NCBI RefSeq assembly: GCF_014396385.1
Contig: NZ_CP060716.1
Coordinates: forward strand, 372,001 to 436,000
Direction: 5' to 3'
Origin: Leucobacter denitrificans
GTDB lineage: Bacteria > Actinomycetota > Actinomycetes > Actinomycetales > Microbacteriaceae
Length of the DNA stretch: 64,000 nt
Positions within the stretch are counted from its first letter, which is position 1; every line of letters starts with the position of its first letter. Positions 1-9,664 of the stretch are shown in pieces. The translations under genes and the position numbers were made by a program. Below the pieces are notes generated by a model. The model had not been told where the DNA came from. It made no database searches and saw only the letters and a list, made by a program, of their open reading frames with translations.

Positions 1-1
1 T

Positions 2-1021
2 CCGTTTTTGCGCAATGTCACCCGCGGCAAAAACATCCCCGAGGAACGTCTGGTTGAGGTTGGGGAGCACTACTACCGCTTTGGCGGAAAGAGTCCAATC
101 AACGAACAGAACCTGCAGCTCGTTGAGGCACTACAAGAAGAACTCAGCGACCGAGGCGTGAATCTCCCAGTGATTTGGGGAAACCGTAACTGGCACCCGT
201 ACACAACCGACACATTGCGCGATGCGGCCGCATTTGGCACTCAGCGTGTGCTTACGCTCGTCACGAGCGCGTACGCCTCTTACTCCGGCAGTCGTCAGTA
301 CCGCGAACACTTGGCCGAAGCCGTCAACGTTCTCGGGTCAGCTGCCCCGAGCATCGATATTCTGCGGCCATTCTTTAATGATCCCGGGTTCGCGCTCGCG
401 AACGCGGACGCGATTGGAGAAGCAGCCTCACGAATCGACGGTGGCCTCCAAGACGTACATATTGTGTACGTCACTCACTCAATTCCTGACACGATGCAAG
501 AAGCATCGGCTGTCACTGGTCCCGGGTATCGCGAACAGCACCTCGACGTTATGGCAACGATCAACAGTGAGCTCGAGACGAGACACTCGGTTTCGTTCGA
601 CTCTTCGTTGGCATATTGCTCACGCTCCGGAGACCCCCGCGTGCCCTGGCTGGAACCCGATGTGAACGATCACATTGAAGCACTCGCTTCCCAGGGCGTT
701 CGACGCATCATTATTGCTCCAATCGGTTTCATTTCCGACCATATGGAGGTTGCATTCGATCTCGATATTGAGGCACTCGAGACCGCGGGTGAACAGGGGG
801 TTCAGGCGGTGCGAGCTGACACGGTAGGTGTGCGCAAGGTTTTTATTTCGGGTCTTGTTGACATGATTCTTGAGCGCGCAGCGCGTGAGCGCGGTGAAGA
901 GGTTGCCCCCACAGTGAGTGGATCGTACGCAGCTTTCCCCGACATCGCACCACCAGGAAGCTGCCGCATGCGACACGGCGAGGTGACGGGGATCCAGGTT
1001 ATTGCGGGCGAAGATGACTAG
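2..1021 (+). CDS. hemH: Ferrochelatase (coproporphyrin ferrochelatase type), 5' partial
   Basis: Inserts ferrous iron into the porphyrin late in haem synthesis; in Actinobacteria the substrate is usually coproporphyrin III and the enzyme is cytosolic. The reading frame is open from base 2, so the TTG at position 8 is not the true start: the residues P-F-L before RNVTRG match the usual family segment, and the N-terminus lies outside the window. About 339 residues are visible. Family marks include an S-P-I-N-E-Q segment, the T-H-S-I-P motif carrying the catalytic histidine, and I-G-F-I-S-D-H-M-E near the metal site. Stop is TAG. The next gene is dps, so haem synthesis and iron storage are adjacent. 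Identity is confident; only the start is missing. Confidence 0.93.
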   Translation, partial: PFLRNVTRGKNIPEERLVEVGEHYYRFGGKSPINEQNLQLVEALQEELSDRGVNLPVIWGNRNWHPYTTDTLRDAAAFGTQRVLTLVTSAYASYSGSRQYREHLAEAVNVLGSAAPSIDILRPFFNDPGFALANADAIGEAASRIDGGLQDVHIVYVTHSIPDTMQEASAVTGPGYREQHLDVMATINSELETRHSVSFDSSLAYCSRSGDPRVPWLEPDVNDHIEALASQGVRRIIIAPIGFISDHMEVAFDLDIEALETAGEQGVQAVRADTVGVRKVFISGLVDMILERAARERGEEVAPTVSGSYAAFPDIAPPGSCRMRHGEVTGIQVIAGEDD

Positions 1022-1031
1022 AAAACCCTGT

Positions 1032-1050
1032 TAAGGCGAGCCTTTCCTTG
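1032..1050 (+). promoter_or_regulatory. Candidate DtxR/IdeR iron box upstream of dps
   Basis: The 19-mer matches the DtxR/IdeR consensus TWAGGTWAGSCTWACCTWA at 15 of 19 positions by eye. It sits just upstream of a possible -35, a position compatible with activation. In Corynebacterium DtxR activates ftn and dps, and in Mycobacterium IdeR activates bacterioferritin; control of this gene is inference. Confidence 0.5.
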
Positions 1051-1051
1051 C

Positions 1052-1079
1052 TTGCGCTGAAAACTCTAACGCGTATCGT
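1052..1079 (+). promoter_or_regulatory. Possible dps promoter
   Basis: TTGCGC (1052-1057) and TATCGT (1074-1079) are separated by 16 nt and lie about 55 nt before the dps start. This is a moderate match to a sigma-70 promoter, judged by eye only. Confidence 0.3.
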
Positions 1080-1134
1080 TAACTAGTAAGGCGGAACAAA
1101 ATGAACCGCTCAATCGTGTAGATGGAGGGAAACT

Positions 1135-1623
1135 ATGGCCTATCTAGAAAAGCACTCGACTACACTTCGAGACGATGACGCACGACTTGCAGGTGTTGCG
1201 AAACACCTCACGCCAGTGCTTCACAACCTCATTGCCCTCGGAGTAAACGGCAAGCAAGCCCATTGGCATGTTCGCGGTGAAAACTTCGTGTCTGTACACG
1301 AATTTCTCGATGAGATTATTGCTCATGCCCAAGACAACGCGGACACGATTGCTGAGCGACTCGTAGCCCTAGGGCTCGCAGTTGACGCACGAATCAACAC
1401 GGTTGCCGAGAAGTCGGGCAACCCTGCAATGCTGGTCGGCTTTCAGCAGGCTGAGGTGACGGTTCGTGAGATGATCGCGCAGCTCGATGCAACGCTCGAC
1501 GCGCTCTACAGTGCAGTCGACGGACTTGAGCGAATTGATCCTGTGAGCCAGGATCTCGTCATTGCCGCTGCGCAACTATTTGACAAGGATCGTTGGTTCC
1601 TGAATTCCCACTACGCAAAGTAG
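1135..1623 (+). CDS. dps: Dps family DNA-binding ferritin-like protein
   Basis: A 162-residue mini-ferritin that forms dodecamers, oxidises and stores iron, and protects DNA from peroxide. The intersubunit ferroxidase site is visible as His43, His45, His55, Asp59 and Glu60 (Q-A-H-W-H-V-R-G then V-H-E-F-L-D-E). Length is normal for Dps. The start is ATG with the ribosome site GGAGGG about 6 nt upstream. It follows hemH by 113 nt, and that gap holds a DtxR-like box and a possible promoter, so the gene is probably transcribed on its own under iron control. A strong hairpin follows it. The N-terminus is short, with few basic residues, so DNA binding cannot be assumed. Confidence 0.93.
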   Translation: MAYLEKHSTTLRDDDARLAGVAKHLTPVLHNLIALGVNGKQAHWHVRGENFVSVHEFLDEIIAHAQDNADTIAERLVALGLAVDARINTVAEKSGNPAMLVGFQQAEVTVREMIAQLDATLDALYSAVDGLERIDPVSQDLVIAAAQLFDKDRWFLNSHYAK

Positions 1624-1641
1624 ACCTGCAGGTTCGTCTAT

Positions 1642-1695
1642 ACAACAAAGGGGCCGCGTCCTCACCATCTGGTGGGTACGCGGCCCCTTTGTTGT
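1642..1695. terminator. Bidirectional terminator between dps and fabF
   Basis: An 18-bp perfect inverted repeat (1642-1659 with 1678-1695) has a GC-rich core flanked by A and T runs on both sides. It lies between convergent dps and fabF, so it can serve both strands. The loop contains a second small stem. Confidence 0.88.
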
Positions 1696-1720
1696 GAACC
1701 TTAGTCCGGTCCGTGAAATC

Positions 1721-2962
1721 TTACGAGTCGTAGGAACGTACTGCGATCACTGCGTTATGGCCACCAAAACCAAACGAGTTCGAGATTGCCAGCTGTGGGC
1801 CATCGCCGAGGGGCTGTGGATCGCTCGAGACTTGGAGTGGAATCTCCGGATCTCGATTTACGAGGTTGATAGTTGGGGGAGCTGTGCGATTGTGTACGGC
1901 GAGAATTGAGAACATCGCCTCAAGTGCACCTGTGCCACCGAGCAGGTGACCAGTGGCAGCCTTCGTTGCAGAAACTGGAATTTCACGAGCTCGATCACCG
2001 AATACTCCGAGCAATGCGGTGTACTCGTTGATGTCACCGACAGGAGTCGAGGTTGCGTGAGCATTGATATGCGTCACTTCCTCTGGTCGTGCACCGGCCT
2101 GTGAAAGAGCCAGCTTCATTGCACGTATTGCCCCGTGACCCTCTGGGTCATTAGCCGTGATGTGGTACGAGTCAGCAGTGACACCACCGCCTGCGATTTC
2201 TGCGTAAATCTTGGCACCACGAGCCAAAGCGTGCTCTTCAGTTTCGAGTACGAGCGCAGCCGCACCCTCGCCCATAACGAACCCATCGCGATCGATGTTG
2301 TACGGACGCGACGCTGTTTCGGGGGAGTCGTTGCGCTTCGACAGAGCTTGCATCGCCGCGAACGAAGCGATCGTAACGGGGTGGATCGCAGCCTCTGATC
2401 CGCCAGCGATTACAACGTCAGCCAGACCGAGCTGTAGGTGCTCATATGCGTTCGCAATTGATTCTGTGCTTGAGGCACACGCCGACGCAACGGTGCGTGC
2501 GTATGCTCGTGCCTCGAAATGCATGGATACGGCCGCGGAAGGGGCATTCGGCATAAGCATGGGGACGGTGAGCGGCATGACTCTGCGAGGCCCCTTTTCG
2601 CGCAGTGTGTCCCAAGCATCGAGAAGCGACCACACGCCGCCGATGCCAGTTGCCCAGTCAACGCCGAGTCGCTCGGCGTGAACGTTCGGTGTGCCGGCGT
2701 CTTCAAATGCTTCCTTCGCTGCGATGAGTGCGAACTGGCTCGACGGGTCTAAGCGTTTCGCTATCGGGCGATCTAGCACTTCTGATGGGTGAACTCGCGC
2801 TTGACCCGCGAAAGTGACAGGGAGTTCATACTGCGCTACCCATTCCTGCTCCAGGGTGCGAACGCCCGACTCACCAGCGAGGAGGGACTCCCAGCTCTCG
2901 GGTGCTGTGCCGCCAAGCGGTGAACTGGCCCCGATGCCGGTGACTACGATCTTCTTGCTCAT
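1721..2962 (-). CDS. fabF: Beta-ketoacyl-ACP synthase II
   Basis: Condenses malonyl-ACP with acyl-ACP in type II fatty acid elongation. From the ATG at 2962 the protein has 413 residues. The thiolase-fold catalytic set is present: Cys162 (S-A-C-A-S-S), His302 (N-A-H-A-T-S-T), Lys334 and His339 (K-A-A-T-G-H). A longer frame runs upstream to 3052, but the protein starts like its family at M-S-K-K-I-V-V-T-G, with GGAG about 10 nt before that ATG. It is the last gene of the minus-strand run fabD-fabH-acpP-fabF and ends at the bidirectional terminator. KAS II rather than KAS I is inferred from the cluster and motifs. Confidence 0.95.
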   Translation of the reverse strand: MSKKIVVTGIGASSPLGGTAPESWESLLAGESGVRTLEQEWVAQYELPVTFAGQARVHPSEVLDRPIAKRLDPSSQFALIAAKEAFEDAGTPNVHAERLGVDWATGIGGVWSLLDAWDTLREKGPRRVMPLTVPMLMPNAPSAAVSMHFEARAYARTVASACASSTESIANAYEHLQLGLADVVIAGGSEAAIHPVTIASFAAMQALSKRNDSPETASRPYNIDRDGFVMGEGAAALVLETEEHALARGAKIYAEIAGGGVTADSYHITANDPEGHGAIRAMKLALSQAGARPEEVTHINAHATSTPVGDINEYTALLGVFGDRAREIPVSATKAATGHLLGGTGALEAMFSILAVHNRTAPPTINLVNRDPEIPLQVSSDPQPLGDGPQLAISNSFGFGGHNAVIAVRSYDS

Positions 2963-3094
2963 GTTGTGTGCTCTCCGCGAGTGTGAGGAGGTGGAACCGG
3001 TAAATCCGGCAAAACTTTGGGAAATTAGGCGGCGTTGGGGTGGGGCGCGCACATGCGATGTCTCACGCGCCCCTCCCAGCCGCGACTGTTGTTG

Positions 3095-3343
3095 TTAGGC
3101 CTGAGCCTTAACAATGAAATCTACTGCGTCACCAACGGTCTTGAGGTTCTTGACTTCCTCATCGGGGATCTTGACGTCAAACTTCTCTTCTGCGTTAACG
3201 ACAATGGTCATCATCGAGATTGAGTCGATATCGAGGTCATCGGTGAACGACTTGTCTGCTGCGACAACGTCTGCAGCGATTCCAGTCTCATCGTTGATGA
3301 GTTCTGCAAGACCTGCAAGTACCTCTTCATTGCTGAATGCCAT
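3095..3343 (-). CDS. acpP: Acyl carrier protein
   Basis: An 82-residue acidic carrier for growing fatty acyl chains. The phosphopantetheine attachment serine is Ser41 in D-I-D-S-I-S; the more usual motif is D-S-L, and the isoleucine form is common in Actinobacteria. It lies between fabH and fabF, with 132 nt to fabF and 107 nt from fabH. The ribosome site AAGGAG lies 5 nt before the ATG. High expression is expected for ACP, but no separate promoter is obvious. Confidence 0.96.
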   Translation of the reverse strand: MAFSNEEVLAGLAELINDETGIAADVVAADKSFTDDLDIDSISMMTIVVNAEEKFDVKIPDEEVKNLKTVGDAVDFIVKAQA

Positions 3344-3450
3344 GTGTTTCTCCTTATTTGATTGGACTTGAGATGAAACGTATGTGGGATATTTTCTCGC
3401 ACATTCCTTTGCCCGACTTACCGGCGCGCGGGAAACGCGAGGGTGGTGGG

Positions 3451-4455
3451 CTAGGGAAGCTCGACGACCTGCGCTCCGTACACGAGACCCGCACCGAAGC
3501 CAATCGTCAGTGCGAGTTTGCCAGAGAGTTCTGGTTGCTCTTGCAGCAGCGTGTGCATTGCGAGTGGAATGGACGCAGCCGAAGTGTTGCCCTGCATTTC
3601 GATATCGCGAGCGATTGCTACACTCTCGGGCAGCTTCAACTGCTTTGCGAACTCGTCAATAATTCGCATGTTTGCCTGGTGCGGAATGAATGCTCCGAGA
3701 TCACCCGGTTCAATACCCGAGACCTCGAGGGTATGGCGTGCAACCTTTGCCATCTCCCAAACCGCCCAGCGAAACACACTCTGGCCGTCTTGACGCAGTG
3801 TCGGCCACTCGACGAGTCCGCCACCGTTCCGGTACTGCTGGAACGACGAGGTCATGCCGATGGTTTCCCACTTTTCACCATCGGAACCCCAAACTGTCGG
3901 GCCGATACCAGTGTGATCACTCGGGCCAACAATGACCGCACCCGCGCCGTCCGCGAGAAGGAACGAAATCGAACGATCGGTGGGGGACACGACATCTGAG
4001 AGCTTCTCAGCGCCGATAACAAGAACGTTCTTGCATGTACCTGAGCGAACAAGCGCATCGGCTTGCCCAACCCCATACACATATCCCGCGCAGGCTGCAG
4101 AAATATCGAATGCAGCGGCTGGGGTGAGCCCCAAACGATGAGCGGCCAGCGCCGCCATTGACGGGGTGATCGCCGTGTTGGAAATAGTTGAAATGATTAC
4201 GCCATCGATTTCGGATCTATCAAGTCCTGATTTCGTGATGGCTTCCTCGCCGGCATCAACCGCGAGGTCGACCGCAAGGATGTCGGCACTCGCGCGCTTG
4301 CGCTGAATGATTCCAGTGCGTTGGCGGATCCACTCATCTGATGAGTCGATCGGACCAACGAGATCATCGTTCGGAACATCGAGGTCGCCGCGAGCGGCGC
4401 CAACCGAAAGGATGCGTGTGTGTGCCGGACCAGTTGGCTGTACGAGAGATGCCAA
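3451..4455 (-). CDS. fabH: Beta-ketoacyl-ACP synthase III
   Basis: Starts fatty acid synthesis by condensing an acyl-CoA primer with malonyl-ACP. The protein has 334 residues, typical of the family. The catalytic triad is visible as Cys122 (S-A-A-C-A-G-Y), His259 (I-P-H-Q-A-N) and Asn290 (G-N-T-S-A-A-S). In Gram-positive bacteria the enzyme often prefers branched primers; that cannot be read from the sequence. It starts 16 nt after the fabD stop, so the two are clearly co-transcribed. The ribosome site GAAAGGAACGA precedes the ATG. Confidence 0.95.
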   Translation of the reverse strand: MASLVQPTGPAHTRILSVGAARGDLDVPNDDLVGPIDSSDEWIRQRTGIIQRKRASADILAVDLAVDAGEEAITKSGLDRSEIDGVIISTISNTAITPSMAALAAHRLGLTPAAAFDISAACAGYVYGVGQADALVRSGTCKNVLVIGAEKLSDVVSPTDRSISFLLADGAGAVIVGPSDHTGIGPTVWGSDGEKWETIGMTSSFQQYRNGGGLVEWPTLRQDGQSVFRWAVWEMAKVARHTLEVSGIEPGDLGAFIPHQANMRIIDEFAKQLKLPESVAIARDIEMQGNTSAASIPLAMHTLLQEQPELSGKLALTIGFGAGLVYGAQVVELP

Positions 4456-4471
4456 GATTCGTTCCTTTCGG

Positions 4472-5389
4472 TTACGCCGCGTCGGCGATAAGTTGAACGG
4501 CCGCGTCGAGGTCTGCTGGTGACTTCACTGCAACAGAGGGAATGCCTTTGAGGCCACGCTTCGCAATGCCTGTGAGTGCGCCCGCGGGTGCAAGCTCGAT
4601 AAGCCCAGTGATTCCCGCAGCGGTAAACGACTCCATGCATGAGTCCCACCGCACCGGGTGTGCAATTTGCGAGACAAGTGAGTCGCGGAATGCCGAACCA
4701 CTCGTCACCAGCCCACCGTCTGCATTGCTCCAAAGACTATGGGACGGGTCGGAGACATTAGTCGCCGCGGCGGCTTCAGCGAGCACCGGAACTGCACTCG
4801 CCATGTAGGTCGTATGGAAAGCTCCAGCAACCTGGAGTGGGATGACGCGAGCACCGCGCGGTGCACTCTCGGCAAGGGTGGCAAGACCGTCGAATGCTCC
4901 CGCCGCCACAATTTGCCCGCCTCCGTTGCGGTTTGCGGCAGTCAGGCCCGCTGCTTCGATAGCTGCCAGAACGTCTTCTTCAACGCCGCCGACGACGGCT
5001 GACATTCCCGTCTTCTCAACTGCCGCAGCCTCTGCCATAGCGCGGCCACGTACACCGACAAGTCGAACGGCATCAACTTCGCTGAACACTTCGGCAGCGG
5101 CGGCGGCGGCGAACTCGCCAACTGAATGTCCGGCGACTCCCACATCTGTAAGGTCAACCCTGGATGCAAGAGCACGCCAGGTAAGAATTGATGCAGCAAC
5201 AATAAGAGGTTGAGCGGTCTCGGTTGCGCGAATGGTGTCAGCATCACTGACTGTGCCATGCATAACGAGGTCTACGCCGGAGGCTTCCGAGGCGGTACCT
5301 AAAAAGGATCGCGCAGCATCGTCTTCAATCCAATCAGCAAGAAAGCCTGGAGTCTGTGAGCCCTGTCCTGGGCAGGCGATAACAATCAC
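4472..5389 (-). CDS. fabD: Malonyl-CoA:ACP transacylase
   Basis: Moves malonyl groups from CoA to ACP, supplying FabH and FabF. The 305-residue protein carries the N-terminal G-Q-G-S-Q oxyanion loop, the nucleophile Ser89 in G-H-S-V-G-E, and His192 in G-A-F-H-T. The start is GTG at 5389; no clear Shine-Dalgarno is seen. The gene opens the fabD-fabH-acpP-fabF run and follows the PucR-type regulator with a 79-nt gap, the same order as in Streptomyces and other Actinobacteria. Confidence 0.94.
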   Translation of the reverse strand: MIVIACPGQGSQTPGFLADWIEDDAARSFLGTASEASGVDLVMHGTVSDADTIRATETAQPLIVAASILTWRALASRVDLTDVGVAGHSVGEFAAAAAAEVFSEVDAVRLVGVRGRAMAEAAAVEKTGMSAVVGGVEEDVLAAIEAAGLTAANRNGGGQIVAAGAFDGLATLAESAPRGARVIPLQVAGAFHTTYMASAVPVLAEAAAATNVSDPSHSLWSNADGGLVTSGSAFRDSLVSQIAHPVRWDSCMESFTAAGITGLIELAPAGALTGIAKRGLKGIPSVAVKSPADLDAAVQLIADAA

Positions 5390-5468
5390 GTCTAATAGTT
5401 TCTCAGATCGGCCAGCCTAAGACTGCATAGACTCGACCACAAATTTGATAAATCCTTGTAGGTTATGG

Positions 5469-6680
5469 CTAGGATTGCCGTCGGTTCCCTCGCCGATTGC
5501 CCTGCTGAGCGATAGAGCCCGCGATGAGCGCTGACTGCAAGATGAGAGATTCGCGCGCTCCCGTTGCGTTCCAGCCAATGACTTCTGAAACCTTCTTCAG
5601 GCGATACCGCACAGTGTTTGGGTGTACAAACAATTCACGCGCGGTTCCTTCAAGTGAGCGACCGTTGTCGAGGTAACACCACAGTGTTTCCATGAGTTCA
5701 CTTGAGTGGGCCAGCAGTGGCTCATAAATCTGCTCGATGAGCGTGCGCCGTGCCAACCCATCACCCGCGAGGGCGCGCTCTGGAAGTAAGTCATCTGCAA
5801 GCACGGGGCGAGGTGCGTGGCGCCATGACCTCGCAACTGCGACGCCAGCAAGCGCTGCTCGTGCGCTTCGAGATGCTTCAATGAGGGTGTCAACCGTCGG
5901 TCCGAGAACTAGCGGTCCGTCACCGAATCCTTCACTTAGGCGTGTTGCGATATCGAGGAACGACAGCAGGGGCTCTTCTGCTGCGGGCAGTTTTTCGGCA
6001 TCGTGAGGCTGAGGAACCATTCGCCCAAGCACCAACACGAGTCGTGTGCCTTGCAAACCAATTAATACATCGGCGCCGGCGTGGCGCGCGGTGCGGCGCA
6101 ACTGATCCACATCGACACTGCGCTCTGCACTGCCAACAAGTACAGCTGCTTCGCCCTCTCCATGCCACCCGAGGGCTGCGATGCGGCTCGGCAGCTCGTC
6201 GTCAGACTCACCGGTGAGAATCGAGTCCACCACGAGGGCCTCAAGTCGCGCGTCCCAGAGGCCTCGGGCTTCGGCTTGCCGCGCATACACATCTGCTGCA
6301 GCGAAGGCTACATCACGTGAGTAGTGAAGCACTGCCTCCCGCAGTGCTTCACTACGCGGGGTGACTCTGTCTTCTACCACAGTCACGACTACACGAATGA
6401 GTTGAAGTGTTTCCTGCAGACTGATTGAACGTAAGAGTTCTCGGGGTGCAGAACTGAACACATCAGATGCAATCCAGGGTGTTGAAGTTGGGTCTTCATA
6501 CCACTGGATGAACGAGCTGATGCCAGTTTGCGCGACCAAACCAACAGCTGACCTGCGGCTTGGCGGCATGCTCCCGTACCAGGGGAGTGTGTCTTCAAGT
6601 CTCGTTACAGTTTGCGTTGCGAGTTCACCAGCGATTGTTCGCAGCCACGCGAGTTCCTGCTCTTTTGTTCCCGTTGTCAT
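5469..6680 (-). CDS. fasR: PucR-family regulator of fatty acid synthesis (FasR-like)
   Basis: About 403 residues. The C-terminus (roughly 350-390) is a PucR-type helix-turn-helix with the family pattern L-F-V-H-P-N-T-V-R-Y-R-L-K; the middle is a GGDEF-like PucR domain without obvious catalytic residues. The gene lies between aceE and fabD. In Streptomyces coelicolor the PucR-like regulator next to fabD (FasR, SCO2386) activates the fab genes, so the same role is inferred here. The frame extends upstream into aceE; I chose the ATG at 6680, 10 nt after the aceE stop, with AGGCG in front. An alternative start at 6698 overlaps aceE and has poor spacing from its GGGG. Confidence 0.82.
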   Translation of the reverse strand: MTTGTKEQELAWLRTIAGELATQTVTRLEDTLPWYGSMPPSRRSAVGLVAQTGISSFIQWYEDPTSTPWIASDVFSSAPRELLRSISLQETLQLIRVVVTVVEDRVTPRSEALREAVLHYSRDVAFAAADVYARQAEARGLWDARLEALVVDSILTGESDDELPSRIAALGWHGEGEAAVLVGSAERSVDVDQLRRTARHAGADVLIGLQGTRLVLVLGRMVPQPHDAEKLPAAEEPLLSFLDIATRLSEGFGDGPLVLGPTVDTLIEASRSARAALAGVAVARSWRHAPRPVLADDLLPERALAGDGLARRTLIEQIYEPLLAHSSELMETLWCYLDNGRSLEGTARELFVHPNTVRYRLKKVSEVIGWNATGARESLILQSALIAGSIAQQGNRRGNRRQS

Positions 6681-6690
6681 GAGCGCCTGA

Positions 6691-9417
6691 CTACGCATCC
6701 CCGCCAGCGCCGCCGGTGGTACCAGCGAGCACATCGTCGAGACGGTACTTCTTTGCAGCCTCCACAGGAATGCTTGCGTCGATCTTGCCCTCGAGTGCGA
6801 GCCGCTGCAGTACCTTGACTACAACTGACTCGCGGTCAATGTGGAAGTGGCGGCGGGCAGCAGCTCGGGTGTCGGAGAAACCGAAGCCGTTTGCGCCGAG
6901 CACAGAGTAGTCTCCCGGTACGTATGGCCGAATCTGCTCGGGAACGTCTTTCGACCAGTCGCTGACTGCAACCTTCGGGCCCTCAGCGTTTGAAAGCTTC
7001 TCAGTGAGGTACGCGGTGCGCTGCTCGCCACCGAAGTTCTCAAAGTTGTGTTGGTCAACTGCAACACCATCGCGATGGAGCTCGGACCAGCTGGTGACAC
7101 TCCACACGTCAGCGGCAACGTCCCAGTCCTTTGCGAGAAGATCTTGGGCCTCTATCGACCACGGCACGGCAACACCTGATGCAAGAATCTGAGCCCGATG
7201 CGTGCCCGACTTGGCTTCGCTCACGCGATGGATGCCTCGAACAATGCCCTCAACATCAGTGCCCTCGGGCTCTGCCGGGTGCAACATTGGCTCGTTGTAC
7301 ACGGTGAGGTAGTACATAACGTTCGGGTCCTCGTGTTCACCACCGTACATCCGCTCGAGGCCCGACTTCACGATGTGCCCGATTTCATACCCGTATGCCG
7401 GATCGTAGGACACGACCGCCGGGTTCGTCGATGCGAGCAACAGCGAGTGACCGTCAGCGTGTTGCAGACCCTCGCCGGTAAGCGTCGTACGCCCAGCAGT
7501 TGCGCCGATCATGAAACCACGGGCCATCTGATCGCCAGCCGCCCAGATCGCATCTCCCGTGCGCTGGAATCCAAACATCGAGTAGAAGATGTAGATAGGG
7601 ATAAGTGGTTCACCATGCGTTGCGTATGAGGTGCCAACATTAGTGAATGCGGCTGCCGCGCCGGCTTCGTTAATGCCGACGTGCAACAGAACGCCTTGAG
7701 GGCTTTCCTTGTAAGCAAGCAGAAGCTCACGGTCAACTGAGGTGTAATTCTGTCCATTCGGATTGTAAATCTTGGATGTCGGGAAGTACGAGTCCATCCC
7801 GAACGTACGTGCCTCATCGGGGATGATTGGCACGATGCGGTGGCCCATACCCTTGTCCCGCATGAGGTCTTTGAGTAAACGAACGAAGACCATCGTTGTC
7901 GCGGCCTCTTGCTGTCCCGTTCCCTTGGCAGCAATTGCGTAGCTCTTGTCTTCAGGAAGGTCGAGAGCAACATGCTTTGTGCGGCGCTCTGGGAGGTAGC
8001 CCCCAAGTTCTTGACGTCGCTGCTCCATGTACTTAATCGCCTCGTCATCCTTGCCCGGATGGTAGTAGGGAGGCAAGTATGGGTTCTCTTCGAGTTGCGC
8101 ATCACTAATAGGAATGTGCATCGTGTCGCGGAAGAGCTTCAAGTCTTCGAGCGTCATCTTCTTCATCTGGTGAGTTGCGTTTCGACCCTCAAAGTGTGGG
8201 CCTAGTCCGTAACCCTTGATTGTCTTCGCGAGAATGACGGTGGGGCGACCCTTGTGTTCGAGAGCTGCCTTATATGCCGAGTACACCTTGCGGTAGTCGT
8301 GACCACCACGTCGCAGACCCCAGACCTCTTCATCTGAATAATCCTTGACGAGTTCGAGTGCGCGCTCATCTTTACCGAAGAAGTGATTTCGAACGAACGC
8401 ACCGTTCTCAGCCTTGTATGTCTGATAGTCGCCGTCTGGCGTGGTGTTCATAATGTTCAGCAGAGCACCATCGGTGTCTCGAGCGAGCAGGTCATCCCAT
8501 TCGCGACCCCAGATAACCTTAATGACGTTCCACCCAGCGCCACGGAAGTAGCTCTCGAGCTCTTGGATAATCTTGCCGTTGCCGCGCACGGGACCGTCAA
8601 GTCTTTGCAAGTTGCAGTTGATGACGAATGTTAGGTTATCGAGTCCTTCATTCGCTGCGACCTGGAGTTGCCCACGGCTCTCAACCTCGTCCATTTCGCC
8701 ATCGCCGAGGAACGCCCAGACATGCTGATCGCTCGCATCTTTAATGCCGCGATTGGTCAGGTACTTATTGAGCTGAGCTTGATAGATCGCATTGATCGGT
8801 CCAAGGCCCATCGACACGGTAGGGAACTGCCAGAAATCGGGCAGAAGCCTCGGGTGTGGGTAGCTGGGAAGTGCGTTCGGTGCATGCGACTTCTCCTGGC
8901 GAAACCCATCGAGCTGATCGGAGGTCAAACGCCCCTCAAGGAATGCGCGTGCATACATGCCGGGGGAGGCGTGTCCTTGCACGAAGATCTGGTCGCCGCC
9001 TCCTGGGTGGTCTTGGCCGCGGAAGAAGTGGTTGAAGCCAACCTCATATAGCGAAGCCGCCGAAGCATATGTCGAGATGTGGCCGCCGACACCGACGCCG
9101 GGCCGCTGTGCGCGGTGAACCGTCATTGCAGCATTCCAACGAATCCAAGACCGGTAGCGCCGTTCCAGTTCCTCATCGCCTGGGAACTCAGCCTCATTCT
9201 CTGAGGCGATCGTGTTCACGTAATCAGTGGTGGGAACCATTGGGACGCTGAGGTGCAACTCTCGAGATCGTTCAAGAAGACTTGTCATGATCTCGCGGCC
9301 GCGCCCGGGGCCACGTGTCTCGACAAGATCATCGAGCGATTCACGCCACTCGGCGGTCTCGGTTGGATCCATGTCGTCGTGATCCGGCGCGTATGGGTCT
9401 TGTGTGTTCACAGCCAC
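6691..9417 (-). CDS. aceE: Pyruvate dehydrogenase E1, homodimeric type
   Basis: Decarboxylates pyruvate with thiamine diphosphate and passes the acetyl group to the lipoyl E2. The protein has 908 residues, as expected for single-chain E1. The thiamine diphosphate motif is seen as G-D-G-E-M-D-E followed by the N-C-N-L-Q segment. The start is GTG at 9417 with AGGAGT 6 nt upstream; the frame continues to 9495, but that extension lacks family character. E2 and E3 partners are probably sucB and lpd at 29.7-32.9 kb. The regulator gene starts 10 nt after it, so aceE, fasR and fabD may share a transcript that links acetyl-CoA production and lipid synthesis. Confidence 0.96.
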   Translation of the reverse strand: MAVNTQDPYAPDHDDMDPTETAEWRESLDDLVETRGPGRGREIMTSLLERSRELHLSVPMVPTTDYVNTIASENEAEFPGDEELERRYRSWIRWNAAMTVHRAQRPGVGVGGHISTYASAASLYEVGFNHFFRGQDHPGGGDQIFVQGHASPGMYARAFLEGRLTSDQLDGFRQEKSHAPNALPSYPHPRLLPDFWQFPTVSMGLGPINAIYQAQLNKYLTNRGIKDASDQHVWAFLGDGEMDEVESRGQLQVAANEGLDNLTFVINCNLQRLDGPVRGNGKIIQELESYFRGAGWNVIKVIWGREWDDLLARDTDGALLNIMNTTPDGDYQTYKAENGAFVRNHFFGKDERALELVKDYSDEEVWGLRRGGHDYRKVYSAYKAALEHKGRPTVILAKTIKGYGLGPHFEGRNATHQMKKMTLEDLKLFRDTMHIPISDAQLEENPYLPPYYHPGKDDEAIKYMEQRRQELGGYLPERRTKHVALDLPEDKSYAIAAKGTGQQEAATTMVFVRLLKDLMRDKGMGHRIVPIIPDEARTFGMDSYFPTSKIYNPNGQNYTSVDRELLLAYKESPQGVLLHVGINEAGAAAAFTNVGTSYATHGEPLIPIYIFYSMFGFQRTGDAIWAAGDQMARGFMIGATAGRTTLTGEGLQHADGHSLLLASTNPAVVSYDPAYGYEIGHIVKSGLERMYGGEHEDPNVMYYLTVYNEPMLHPAEPEGTDVEGIVRGIHRVSEAKSGTHRAQILASGVAVPWSIEAQDLLAKDWDVAADVWSVTSWSELHRDGVAVDQHNFENFGGEQRTAYLTEKLSNAEGPKVAVSDWSKDVPEQIRPYVPGDYSVLGANGFGFSDTRAAARRHFHIDRESVVVKVLQRLALEGKIDASIPVEAAKKYRLDDVLAGTTGGAGGDA

Positions 9418-9579
9418 GGGAATACTCCTAAATCGCCATAGTGCGCGCGAGTGAGAAAACTGGTGAGTTCTCGTCACCTCGATCGCGCAACGCAAAACGT
9501 CCCTCGATTGGGGGCGTCTTCCAGACTAGCGAACATCCACGACAAAACGCGCGATTTATGGTTGTGAAGTGTCAATTTT

Positions 9580-9590
9580 GAACAATGTTC
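9580..9590. promoter_or_regulatory. Palindrome in the aceE/peroxiredoxin divergent region
   Basis: GAACA-A-TGTTC is a perfect 5-1-5 inverted repeat, followed closely by a second GTTGTTCC half. It lies 15 nt before a TAGTCT hexamer (9605-9610) that could be the -10 of the peroxiredoxin gene. The 3-nt gap between GAAC and GTTC does not fit the actinobacterial LexA box. The rest of the 247-nt intergenic region shows no gene. Confidence 0.35.
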
Positions 9591-9664
9591 GGTTGTTCCA
9601 CCGCTAGTCTGGGGTGCGGTATCGAGATAGTAACGCGCGTACGCGCACGAAAGGCATTGCAGTA

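Noticed and set aside
2963..3052. N-terminal extension of fabF
   Set aside because: Low-complexity residues before M-S-K-K-I-V-V-T-G do not fit the family start.
1694..4733. Plus-strand open frames inside the fab genes
   Set aside because: They are opposite-strand shadows of high-GC coding sequence without ribosome sites or family marks.
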